Source of the DNA: Kangiella sp.
GTDB taxonomy: Bacteria > Pseudomonadota > Gammaproteobacteria > Enterobacterales > Kangiellaceae
Length of the DNA: 6,728 bases
Assembly: GCA_026195755.1 (NCBI GenBank)
Contig: JAPHRL010000280.1
Location: 1 to 6,728 of the forward strand
Direction of reading: 5' to 3'
Shown one piece after another: positions 1 to 6,728 of this stretch. The position numbers and the translations under genes are program-made. The notes below the pieces were generated by a model, which did no database searches, was not told where the DNA came from, and saw only the letters and a program-made list of their open reading frames with translations. Position 1 is the stretch's first letter. Each line of letters begins with the position of its first letter.

Positions 1-1297
1 AACGTCCATCCATTGAAACCGCACTAAGAACTTTTTGCCCCCCATCAACAGTAGAGAAAATGATCATACTGCCGTTGGGTGCAATCGATAGCGACTCGTC
101 GAGTGTGGTCTTTGTTAAAACCGTCAACTGTCCAGTCGCTAAATCCTGAGCTGCGATATGGTAAGAGCCATTGGCTTGATGAACCATGACAATGCTTTTA
201 CCATCCGGTGTAAACTCCGCACCTGCATTGTGAATACCTTCAAAGGTTACCCTGTCTACCTTCTTATCTGCAAGTCTAATACGATAAATTTGTGGTCTAC
301 CTCCTCGATCTGAGGTAAAGATCAAACTTTTTCCGTCTGGAGCCCACGATGGCTCAGTATCAATCGCATAATGTCGGGTAAGTCTTTGTAATTGTTTGGT
401 TGCCAGTTCTAGCAAATATAGCTCAGGATTTCCATCCTTTGACAATACAACCACCATTTTTGAACCGTCTGGCGACCAGGCAGGAGCACTGTTAAAACCT
501 TTATAGCTGGCAACAATTTCTCTTTGTCCGGAAGCAATGTCTTGAATCACAATTTCCGAACGGCCATTCTCAAAAGTCACGTAGCTTAATTGCGAAGAAT
601 CAGGCGACCAGGTTGGCGACATAATTGGGCTTCTTGAGGCAAAAATACGCTTGGCATTAAACCCATCGCTGTCCGCAACAAATAATTGATAAGGGCGTGG
701 GTCGTTACGGTTAACTTCAACATAGGCGATCTGCGTTGCAAAAGCACCGCGCTCACCCGTCAAAGCTTCGTAAATCTCATCCGCTGCAATATGCGCGCCC
801 CAACGGAAGTTGTCATTATCAACAACCTTCGTTTTCAAGACCATCAAGTGGGATGAGCTTGGAATCAATGGGTAACTACCTTCTTCAATGTCAGCACTAA
901 AAATAGCCTTGTCGTTAAAAGGGTCAATCAAGTCGTATGACACCATATAGTTGCCGGACGCCGTTTGGCTCACGGTACCATAGACCACGCCATCCACACC
1001 CAGTTCCCGCCACTGCTCAAGATTCACCTGATCAATAGAGTAAGGGTGTTGAGGTAATTTTGATATTTCAGTTGGGTTAAATTTACCGCTACGACGCAAG
1101 TCATCCGCTATTATTTTGGCAAAATCAAACGGAGGTTGTCCTTGCACCGCAGATTCAGATTCAAACTTAAAAGGAACAATCGCAATGGGTCGTGCATCAG
1201 AGCGTCCTTCGGTAATATAAATTTGAATTTCAGCCTTGCTGGCCAAAGCCATAAGGCTGATGCTGATAATTGCTAGCGTTTTAAAAATATAATTCAT
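1..1297 (-). CDS. tolB: Tol-Pal system protein TolB, 3' end cut by the window
   Basis: Periplasmic beta-propeller that links TolA to the outer-membrane lipoprotein Pal. The frame is open from an ATG at 1297 to the window edge, giving 432 codons with no stop. E. coli TolB is about 430 residues, so by alignment only some 20 residues are missing. Residues 1-22 form a Sec signal peptide: one lysine, a hydrophobic core, then S-K-A before E23. The mature start EIQIYITEG matches the TolA-binding N-terminal epitope of E. coli TolB (EVRIVIDSG). An N-terminal alpha/beta domain runs to about residue 170, followed by WD40-like blades with repeated W-S/A-P-D-G motifs, for example NSAPAWSPDGSKM and DTEPSWAPDGKSL. 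The late motifs LDES-SIAPNG and VSMDGR also match E. coli. I sampled the frame at several points and found it intact. The AAGG ribosome site 7 nt before the ATG supports this start. It follows tolA by 33 nt and is probably co-transcribed with it. Confidence 0.97.
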   Translation of the reverse strand, partial: MNYIFKTLAIISISLMALASKAEIQIYITEGRSDARPIAIVPFKFESESAVQGQPPFDFAKIIADDLRRSGKFNPTEISKLPQHPYSIDQVNLEQWRELGVDGVVYGTVSQTASGNYMVSYDLIDPFNDKAIFSADIEEGSYPLIPSSSHLMVLKTKVVDNDNFRWGAHIAADEIYEALTGERGAFATQIAYVEVNRNDPRPYQLFVADSDGFNAKRIFASRSPIMSPTWSPDSSQLSYVTFENGRSEIVIQDIASGQREIVASYKGFNSAPAWSPDGSKMVVVLSKDGNPELYLLELATKQLQRLTRHYAIDTEPSWAPDGKSLIFTSDRGGRPQIYRIRLADKKVDRVTFEGIHNAGAEFTPDGKSIVMVHQANGSYHIAAQDLATGQLTVLTKTTLDESLSIAPNGSMIIFSTVDGGQKVLSAVSMDGR

Positions 1298-1304
1298 GCT
1301 TTAG

Positions 1305-1310
1305 CCTTAA
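1305..1310 (-). promoter_or_regulatory. Ribosome binding site of tolB
   Basis: On the minus strand TTAAGG lies 7 nt before the tolB ATG. It is the only clear Shine-Dalgarno match in the 33-nt tolA-tolB gap and it fixes the tolB start. The rest of the gap is AT-rich, with a run of eight A residues, and I see no hairpin terminator in it. Confidence 0.7.
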
Positions 1311-1330
1311 TTTTTTTTAAACTTTACTCT

Positions 1331-2221
1331 TTAATCTTTAAAGCTGGGATCAAAGACAATGGTCATTTCACGCAACTCTTTCATGACCTCGGGGTCATCC
1401 GAAGCTGGTAATGGTGACGAACGCGTAATGGCCGTTTTACCGGTCTCACAATAATCATAATCACCACCCAAAGCCTCAGTTTGTAACACAACACCACCTG
1501 GCCCCATTGAGATTTTTATGGAGCAGGCTCCTGATGTTTTTGGAGGATACCAATTACGCTTAATTTTAGCGGTAATTAATGCGGTCAACTTCTCAACTTC
1601 AGACATTATTTGTCCTCGTCGAACGGTATCACGCTGCGCTTCAAAGAACTCATCATCCATTGCAGCCATTTCCTCTTCCAGTTTTCTAAGCTCTTCTTCT
1701 TTGCGCTTTTTCTCAGCTTCAGCTTCTTTACGCTTACGCTCGGCTTCTTCCTTACGCTTGCGTTCAGCCTCTGCTTTCTTACGCTTTTCTTCTTCAAGGC
1801 GCTGCTTTTCTTCTAGTTCTTCCTTCTTTTTCTCTTCTTCAAGCTTTTTCTGCTTCTCGGCAGCCAGTTGTTTTTGTTTCTCTTGCTCTAATTTCTGTTG
1901 CTTTTCTTGCTCAATTTTTTCTTGTTGCTTGCGTTGTTTTTCAGCTTCAAGACGCTTTTGTTCCTGTTCTTTTGCGAGCTGTTTCTTACGCTCTTCTTCC
2001 AAGCGTTTCTTCTCAGCTTCCTGTTGCTTCTTGATGGCATTCGCATCAGGTTTTGGTAGCTCTTTGGCTGTAACTATTTTGGCATTAATTGGCGCATCTA
2101 CATACTCGTGTTTAACATCCACTTCATCATCCCAGGCAAAATTGAACAGTAATAGCCCAATAACAATTACATGGACTGCAACTGATAAAATAATAGGAAC
2201 AATGTTCTTTTTTTCTGACAC
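1331..2221 (-). CDS. tolA: Tol-Pal system protein TolA, with a non-ATG start
   Basis: Inner-membrane protein that spans the periplasm and passes energy from TolQ-TolR to TolB and Pal. Numbering is from a GTG at 2221 (296 residues). A TTG at 2224 directly follows an in-frame TAA and would add one residue. No ATG occurs in frame until residue 185, so the start must be non-ATG. GTG followed by TCA resembles the E. coli tolA start as I recall it. Residues 9-30 form one membrane helix with the S-x3-H motif (S13, H17) used to contact TolQR. Residues 61-200 are a charged helix rich in K, E, Q and R, including three near-copies of AERKRKE at 152-175. Residues 203-296 are the C-terminal domain, with two cysteines (C233, C258) placed like the disulfide pair of E. 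coli TolA. The protein is shorter than E. coli TolA (421 residues), and the loss lies in the helix. Confidence 0.95.
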   Translation of the reverse strand: MSEKKNIVPIILSVAVHVIVIGLLLFNFAWDDEVDVKHEYVDAPINAKIVTAKELPKPDANAIKKQQEAEKKRLEEERKKQLAKEQEQKRLEAEKQRKQQEKIEQEKQQKLEQEKQKQLAAEKQKKLEEEKKKEELEEKQRLEEEKRKKAEAERKRKEEAERKRKEAEAEKKRKEEELRKLEEEMAAMDDEFFEAQRDTVRRGQIMSEVEKLTALITAKIKRNWYPPKTSGACSIKISMGPGGVVLQTEALGGDYDYCETGKTAITRSSPLPASDDPEVMKELREMTIVFDPSFKD

Positions 2222-2230
2222 CAATTAATA

Positions 2231-2233
2231 CCT
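2231..2233 (-). promoter_or_regulatory. Weak ribosome binding site of tolA
   Basis: The short AGG of TTAGGT on the minus strand is the only Shine-Dalgarno-like match in the 18-nt gap between tolR and tolA. It lies 6 nt from the TTG at 2224 and 9 nt from the GTG at 2221, so it fits either start. I prefer GTG because it is the commoner start codon. A weak site plus a non-ATG start suggests low initiation, perhaps helped by ribosomes finishing tolR. Confidence 0.45.
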
Positions 2234-2242
2234 AATCGTTTA

Positions 2243-2671
2243 TTACAATGCGTCGGTCATTAAACCAACATTTTCAACACCAAACTGTTGTCTCAACTCA
2301 TCCATCAGCTCAACCACAGTTCCATAAGGAACTCTACGGTCACCTTTGATCATGATCGGAGAGTTCGGGGAGTTTTTACGCTCTCTAGCAATCAAAGTCA
2401 TCAATTCGTCCAACGTTAAATCACGGAACTGTCGCGAACCAATATCCATATGAAAAGACTCATCAGCTTTAATGCCCACTACAAAAGGATCATATTCATC
2501 CGGCGAAATAGGCTCCGCATGAGCACTCGGTAATTCAACATCAATACCAGCAGTAATCAGTGGTGCGGTAATCATAAAGATCACCAACAACACCAACATC
2601 ACGTCGATATAAGGTACGACGTTAATTTCAGCATTGGGCCGGCGACGCTCTCTACGCACTAGTTGATTCAT
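2243..2671 (-). CDS. tolR: Tol-Pal motor protein TolR (ExbD/TolR family)
   Basis: Small inner-membrane protein that, with TolQ, forms the proton channel energising TolA; it belongs to the family of ExbD and is distantly analogous to the MotB stator. It has 142 residues, the usual size. A basic cytoplasmic N-terminus (residues 1-14, RRERRR) is followed by the family motif EINVVPYIDVMLVLLVIFM and one membrane helix at about 18-39. Asp23 matches the proton-carrying Asp23 of E. coli TolR in both context and number. The periplasmic domain (about 45-142) ends in the conserved region IMIKGDRRVPYG, then a helix and VENVGLMTDAL. The ATG at 2671 has a good AGGAG site 5 nt upstream. The gene starts 8 nt after the tolQ stop, which suggests coupled translation with tolQ. 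Confidence 0.97.
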   Translation of the reverse strand: MNQLVRRERRRPNAEINVVPYIDVMLVLLVIFMITAPLITAGIDVELPSAHAEPISPDEYDPFVVGIKADESFHMDIGSRQFRDLTLDELMTLIARERKNSPNSPIMIKGDRRVPYGTVVELMDELRQQFGVENVGLMTDAL

Positions 2672-2676
2672 GATGG

Positions 2677-2681
2677 CTCCT
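2677..2681 (-). promoter_or_regulatory. Ribosome binding site of tolR, overlapping the tolQ stop
   Basis: AGGAG on the minus strand lies 5 nt before the tolR ATG. Its first two bases are the last two of the TAG stop codon of tolQ (2682 to 2680). A ribosome ending tolQ therefore sits on the tolR initiation site, which favours matched synthesis of the two motor subunits. Confidence 0.8.
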
Positions 2682-3393
2682 AGCTATGCGCTTTACGGTG
2701 TAACACACCGGAGAATTCTTCCAAGAAATTCTCATACTGAGTTTCAATGCGTTGTAAGCGGTTGGTGAATCGGTTGTAGGCAATAACAGCAGGAATTGCC
2801 GCGAACAAACCCATCGCTGTTGCAATCAAGGCCTCTGCAATACCTGGAGCGACCATGGCCAGAGTAGCCTGCTTCACTGCACCAAGCGCAATAAAGGAAT
2901 TCATAATGCCCCATACAGTACCGAACAAGCCGATATAAGGTGTCACTGAACCAACGGTTGCTAGAAAAGATAAGTTACGCTCAAGTTTTTCCACTTCGCG
3001 GCTATGAGCCACTCGCATCGCACGGTGAGTTCCATCCATCACCGCCTCAGGGCTGACGCCACTTTGCTGACGCAAACGCATAAACTCACGATAACCCGCC
3101 TGAAACAAGGATTCCAAACCGGTAACCGGCTTTTGACGCTGCGATAAATCCGTAGAGAGTTTGCCTAAATCAATACCAGACCAGAATCGGTCTTCAAACT
3201 TTTTACTTTCTCTGGAAGCACTGTTCAAAACGCTGGAGCGCTGGAATATCATAGCCCAGGAAATAACCGATATTAATAACAACAAGACCATGATGGCCTG
3301 TACGGGAATACTGGCATGTAAAAACAGGTTGGCAATCGACATCGGGTCTTCAGACGTTGATAGAACTGTTGTTGTCGTTTCAGCACCAGTCAC
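2680..3393 (-). CDS. tolQ: Tol-Pal motor protein TolQ (ExbB/TolQ family)
   Basis: Polytopic inner-membrane subunit of the proton-driven Tol motor, homologous to ExbB. It has 237 residues from a GTG at 3393. Membrane helices lie near 30-50, 142-168 and 182-206, separated by a large cytoplasmic loop. The near-invariant block GLFGTVWGIM and the run FIALGAVKQATLAMVAPG match E. coli closely. T159 and T192 correspond to the channel-lining T145 and T178 of E. coli TolQ. The start is debatable. An ATG at 3342 would give 220 residues, beginning MSIANLFLHAS, close to the E. coli start, but it has only a weak upstream site. The GTG has a strong AGAGGAG 7 nt upstream and overlaps the end of ybgC by 14 nt, so I choose it. 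The extra N-terminal 17 residues are polar and threonine-rich. Confidence 0.95.
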   Translation of the reverse strand: MTGAETTTTVLSTSEDPMSIANLFLHASIPVQAIMVLLLLISVISWAMIFQRSSVLNSASRESKKFEDRFWSGIDLGKLSTDLSQRQKPVTGLESLFQAGYREFMRLRQQSGVSPEAVMDGTHRAMRVAHSREVEKLERNLSFLATVGSVTPYIGLFGTVWGIMNSFIALGAVKQATLAMVAPGIAEALIATAMGLFAAIPAVIAYNRFTNRLQRIETQYENFLEEFSGVLHRKAHS

Positions 3394-3799
3394 GAGCTAT
3401 CTCCTCTTTTAAATAATCAGGCATGGCAGCAGGTTTCATGGTTTTCATATCAACACAAGCCACGCGTATTGTTGCTTTATTTACTGCTAATTGTTGTTCA
3501 TCATCAGTGACCACTTCCTGCTCGAAAATCACGCTAGTTCTACGAACGCTAGCAATTCGTGTTTTGATCAGAAGTTTGTCATTAAAACGGGCCGGAAGGA
3601 GGTATTTGGCATCAACATGCGCCACAGCAAAAGCTAAGCCCTTGTCAATCAAGATATCCTGTTCCCACCCCAAAGAACGAAGCCATTCTGTACGACCGCG
3701 CTCATAAAACTTTAAATAGTTGGCGTAAAAAACCACGCCCGCCACATCTGTGTCTTCGTAATAGACTCTAACAGGCCAAATAAATTCACGCACACTCAT
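3380..3799 (-). CDS. ybgC: YbgC-type acyl-CoA thioesterase (hotdog fold)
   Basis: Cytoplasmic thioesterase of the 4-hydroxybenzoyl-CoA thioesterase class, commonly the first gene of tol-pal clusters. Family members hydrolyse acyl-CoA esters, and E. coli YbgC has been tied to phospholipid metabolism; the substrate here is unknown. It has 139 residues, a normal length. The signature at 13-36 runs YYEDTDVAGVVFYANYLKFY then ERGR, with the catalytic Asp at D18. Residue 25 is Tyr where E. coli has His; as I recall, Tyr also occurs there in Pseudomonas homologues. The late motif CVDMKTMKPAAMP is also typical. The ATG at 3799 has only a weak ribosome site. The TGA stop lies inside tolQ, which points to coupled translation. 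Confidence 0.95.
   Translation of the reverse strand: MSVREFIWPVRVYYEDTDVAGVVFYANYLKFYERGRTEWLRSLGWEQDILIDKGLAFAVAHVDAKYLLPARFNDKLLIKTRIASVRRTSVIFEQEVVTDDEQQLAVNKATIRVACVDMKTMKPAAMPDYLKEEIARDWC
3401..3407 (-). promoter_or_regulatory. Ribosome binding site of tolQ inside ybgC
   Basis: AGAGGAG on the minus strand, within the last codons of ybgC, lies 7 nt before a GTG at 3393. It is the strongest Shine-Dalgarno match in the window. It is the main reason to place the tolQ start at the GTG rather than at the ATG at 3342. Confidence 0.75.
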
Positions 3800-3816
3800 T
3801 GTTTTTGCGACTCAGT

Positions 3817-3848
3817 ATTATAACGATTCAAATAGTAAATAGTGTTAA
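3817..3848 (-). promoter_or_regulatory. Candidate promoter for ybgC-tolQRAB
   Basis: The minus strand has a perfect TATAAT at 3822 to 3817 in the 106-bp gap between ruvB and ybgC. A TTAACA hexamer (5 of 6 to the sigma-70 -35 consensus) lies upstream at 3848 to 3843. The 20-nt spacer is longer than the ideal 17, so the -35 assignment is doubtful. Transcription would start near 3810 and leave a leader of only about 11 nt before the ybgC ATG. The rest of the gap holds nothing I can name beyond a weak hairpin. Confidence 0.4.
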
Positions 3849-3905
3849 TAGCATCTCGAAAAATCTGCAATGGCATTGGCAAATTTCCCTTATATATTCA
3901 GTAAA

Positions 3906-4925
<1,020 letters not shown>

Positions 4926-4988
4926 TGGATTTCGTGCAAAGGCACTACCGATAAATAACGTGAAGCTAGTCTACCAAGTGTCTGTAAC

Positions 4989-5020
4989 TTATGGAACCAC
5001 GCCATTCGCGATTTCCATAA
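4989..5020. repeat. Inverted repeat in the ABC-F to ruvB gap
   Basis: The arms TTATGGAA (4989-4996) and TTCCATAA (5013-5020) are perfect 8-bp reverse complements separated by 16 nt. On the minus strand the loop can form an inner CGC-GCG stem around GAATG. No T-run follows on either strand, so this is not a normal intrinsic terminator. It could be an operator, or an RNA stem-loop in the leader of ruvB. No function is shown. Confidence 0.5.
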
Positions 5021-5034
5021 TTGGTCATAATTGG
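5016..5034. repeat. Two-copy direct repeat just after the ABC-F stop
   Basis: The 9-mer CATAATTGG occurs at 5016-5024 and again at 5026-5034, a 10-bp period close to one turn of the DNA helix. It begins 2 nt after the ABC-F stop codon in the direction of transcription. The copy farther from that stop shares bases with one arm of the inverted repeat at 4989-5020. The remainder of the 110-bp gap (4926-5035) shows no strong promoter to me. Confidence 0.55.
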
Positions 5035-5035
5035 G

Positions 5036-6728
5036 CTAGATCCCTTGCTCCAATTGCTCTTGGAGCTCGAGCCACTCTTCCTCTGTCTGCTCTAACAGGT
5101 CCTTCACTTGCGAATATTCACCGCTCAACTCCGCCAGTTTAGGCTTGTTGCTTTCTTCATACAGCGTCGGATCAGCCATAACGTCATCAAGCTTGGCTTT
5201 TCGCTGCTGCAATTCGTCTAATTTTTGCTCAAGTTTTCTCAGTTTATTTTTCAGCGGTTGCAGCTGCTTGCGTTTTTCTGCTTCGACCTTTCTCTGCTCT
5301 TTGCGTGAAAGCTCACTATCGGCACTACTTTTATGCGACTCAGCCTGTTCGCCTGATTCGATATTGTTAGTACTACTTGCCGCATTCTTTTGCTGCAAAG
5401 TATCCTCTAATGACCAACGGGCATAATCGTCGAGATCGCCTTTGAAAGGCGCAACCTTACCATCAGCCACCAGATACAAATCATCACACACGGTTCGTAG
5501 CATGTGCCGATCGTGCGATACCAACACCATAGCGCCTTCGAAACTCTGAAAAGCAATGGTCATGGCATGACGCATTTCCAGATCCAGGTGGTTAGTCGGC
5601 TCATCCAGTAACAATAGATTGGGTTTTGCATAAACCAGCATGGCTAACACCAGGCGTGCCTTTTCGCCGCCCGAAAACGGTGCCACCGGCTCAAGTGCCT
5701 TATCACCATTAAAATCAAAGCCGCCTAGAAAATTGCGCAACTCTTGTTCAGTGGCTTTTGGGTAGTCGCGTTGAAAATGTTGGATAGGCGACATTTGCGG
5801 ATGCAGCTGCTCCAACTGATGCTGCGCAAAATAGCCAATATTGAGCGTTTTAGCGGATATTTTTTCGCCTGCCAATAATTGCAGCTCGTCAGCCAGCACT
5901 TTAATCAAGGTCGATTTACCGGCACCATTTTTACCTAGCAAGCCAATGCGGTCGCCGGGCATCAATGAAAAGCCAACGCCCGATAAAATCTTTTTAACAC
6001 CACCATCGACTTGATAACCGGCATCCGCTTCTTTCAGTTGCAACAAAGGACTCGGCAAATGGCCCAGTTCAGGAAAAGCAAAATCAAACGGTGAATCAAC
6101 GTGCGCTGGGGCAATTTTTTCCATACGCTCTAAAGCCTTAAGACGGCTCTGCGCCTGCTTGGCCTTCGAAGCTTTAGCTTTAAAGCGATCGACAAAGGAT
6201 TGCATGTGAGTGATTTCTTTCTGCTGACGTTCGAACTGCGCCTGTTGTTGCGCTAACTGCTCCGCCCTTTGAATTTCAAAGTCGGAATAATTACCGCTAT
6301 ACAGCGTGACCTTCTGCTGTTCTATATGAGCAATACGGTTTACCGTGCGGTCGAGAAAATCGCGGTCGTGGGAAATAAGCAGCACAGCGCCCTGATAAGC
6401 TTTAAGCCAGTTTTCCAGCCAGATCACCGCTTCCATGTCCAAGTGGTTAGTCGGCTCATCGAGTAATAAAAGATTTGAGCGACACATCAAAGCCTGCGCC
6501 AGATTCAAGCGCATCCGCCAACCGCCCGAAAAACTCGATACCGGCAAAGACTCCTGCTCAGCGCTAAAGCCCAAACCATGCATTAAAGCACCAGCGCGAG
6601 CGCGTGCCGAGTAACCATTAATTTCATCCAGACGTTGATGCAGTTTAGCCACTCGTTGACCATCCGCATCATTGTGCTCCCCTGAAACCGCCCTTTCCTC
6701 TAAACGAGCCAGCTCCGCCTCGATATCA
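5036..6728 (-). CDS. yheS: ABC-F family ATPase, YheS type, 5' end cut by the window
   Basis: Soluble ATPase of the ABC-F family, whose members act on ribosomes; the exact role of YheS-type proteins is less settled. The frame is open to the window edge. It has 563 residues here against about 637 in E. coli YheS, so roughly 75 to 80 are missing, including the first Walker A. Numbering starts at the window edge. Domain 1 keeps the signature FSGGW (66-70), Walker B LLLLDEPTNHLD (86-97) and the ISHDRD switch (118-123). The linker at about 135-205 carries RFKAKASKAKQAQSR, like the ABC-F linker that reaches the P-site tRNA. Domain 2 has Walker A GKNGAGKST (265-273), Q-loop YFAQHQ (299-304), signature FSGGE (351-355), Walker B (371-382) and VSHDRH (403-408). 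A polar spacer and a C-terminal charged coiled coil (about 475-560) follow. There are no membrane segments, so it is not a transporter. A GTG at 6652 is internal, because homology continues upstream of it. Confidence 0.95.
   Translation of the reverse strand, partial: DIEAELARLEERAVSGEHNDADGQRVAKLHQRLDEINGYSARARAGALMHGLGFSAEQESLPVSSFSGGWRMRLNLAQALMCRSNLLLLDEPTNHLDMEAVIWLENWLKAYQGAVLLISHDRDFLDRTVNRIAHIEQQKVTLYSGNYSDFEIQRAEQLAQQQAQFERQQKEITHMQSFVDRFKAKASKAKQAQSRLKALERMEKIAPAHVDSPFDFAFPELGHLPSPLLQLKEADAGYQVDGGVKKILSGVGFSLMPGDRIGLLGKNGAGKSTLIKVLADELQLLAGEKISAKTLNIGYFAQHQLEQLHPQMSPIQHFQRDYPKATEQELRNFLGGFDFNGDKALEPVAPFSGGEKARLVLAMLVYAKPNLLLLDEPTNHLDLEMRHAMTIAFQSFEGAMVLVSHDRHMLRTVCDDLYLVADGKVAPFKGDLDDYARWSLEDTLQQKNAASSTNNIESGEQAESHKSSADSELSRKEQRKVEAEKRKQLQPLKNKLRKLEQKLDELQQRKAKLDDVMADPTLYEESNKPKLAELSGEYSQVKDLLEQTEEEWLELQEQLEQGI

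Noticed and set aside
1298..1330. A8 tract between tolA and tolB as a possible terminator or regulatory signal
   Set aside because: No GC-rich stem precedes it, and on the coding strand it is a run of A rather than T. It is most simply AT-rich spacer.
2207..2214. A-AAA-AAG slippery heptamer in the proper frame at the start of tolA
   Set aside because: The -1 frame ends after about 25 codons in a cysteine-rich peptide with no recognisable motif, and I see no obvious stimulatory structure. Lysine codons after GAA make this heptamer by chance.
1518..2228. Long serine- and phenylalanine-rich open frame on the plus strand opposite tolA
   Set aside because: It is the mirror of the Lys/Glu/Gln-rich tolA helix, whose codons read as Ser/Phe/Cys on the other strand. 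It has no ribosome site or recognisable domain.
3725..3727. Tyr25 in place of His in the YbgC signature as a damaged active site
   Set aside because: The catalytic Asp18 and the rest of the signature are intact, and as I recall Tyr occurs here in other gammaproteobacterial YbgC proteins.
3859..3881. Hairpin followed by five T residues downstream of ruvB on the minus strand
   Set aside because: The stem is only 6 bp, AT-rich and bulged, with a 3-nt loop. It is too weak to call an intrinsic terminator.
3884..3903. LexA-like half site TACTGAATATATA just after the ruvB stop
   Set aside because: Only the left half matches the SOS consensus. The right half reads GGGAAA instead of a CAG-containing arm, so a dimer site is unlikely.
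6650..6652. GTG at 6652 as the start of the ABC-F gene
   Set aside because: The frame stays open to the window edge, and the 25 codons upstream still align with E. coli YheS. The true start lies outside the window.

Overview
The window is a stretch of bacterial housekeeping chromosome, almost certainly from a gammaproteobacterium of moderate, slightly AT-leaning composition. The TolQ, TolR, TolB, RuvB and YheS-type proteins are close relatives of the Escherichia coli forms. The order ruvB-ybgC-tolQ-tolR-tolA-tolB is the arrangement I recall from Pseudomonas-like gammaproteobacteria. I cannot place the genus; a marine, Kangiella-like lineage is a guess from composition only. All seven genes lie on the minus strand, so transcription runs from high to low coordinates, and both outermost genes are cut by the window edges.

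In the direction of transcription, the first gene (6728 to 5036) is an ABC-F ATPase of the YheS type that lacks its N-terminus. A 110-bp gap (5035 to 4926) carries an 8-bp inverted repeat and a 10-bp-period direct repeat. Next comes ruvB (4925 to 3906), the Holliday-junction branch-migration motor, without the ruvC and ruvA genes that usually precede it. A 106-bp gap (3905 to 3800) with a perfect TATAAT box then leads into a tight envelope gene cluster.

The cluster is ybgC (3799 to 3380, acyl-CoA thioesterase), tolQ (3393 to 2680, overlapping ybgC by 14 nt), tolR (2671 to 2243), tolA (2221 or 2224 to 1331) and tolB (1297 to beyond position 1). TolQ and TolR form the proton-driven inner-membrane motor. 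TolA carries its energy across the periplasm, and TolB is the periplasmic beta-propeller that links TolA to the outer-membrane lipoprotein Pal. pal and cpoB would be expected just beyond position 1 but are not in the window.

I see no mobile element, CRISPR array, tRNA or rRNA, no defence genes and no sign of recent transfer. I found no undescribed system. The points worth a second look are small: the ABC-F gene in place of ruvCA, the repeats in front of ruvB with no visible SOS box, non-ATG starts for tolQ and tolA, a compact and highly charged TolA helix, and a candidate internal promoter before ybgC.
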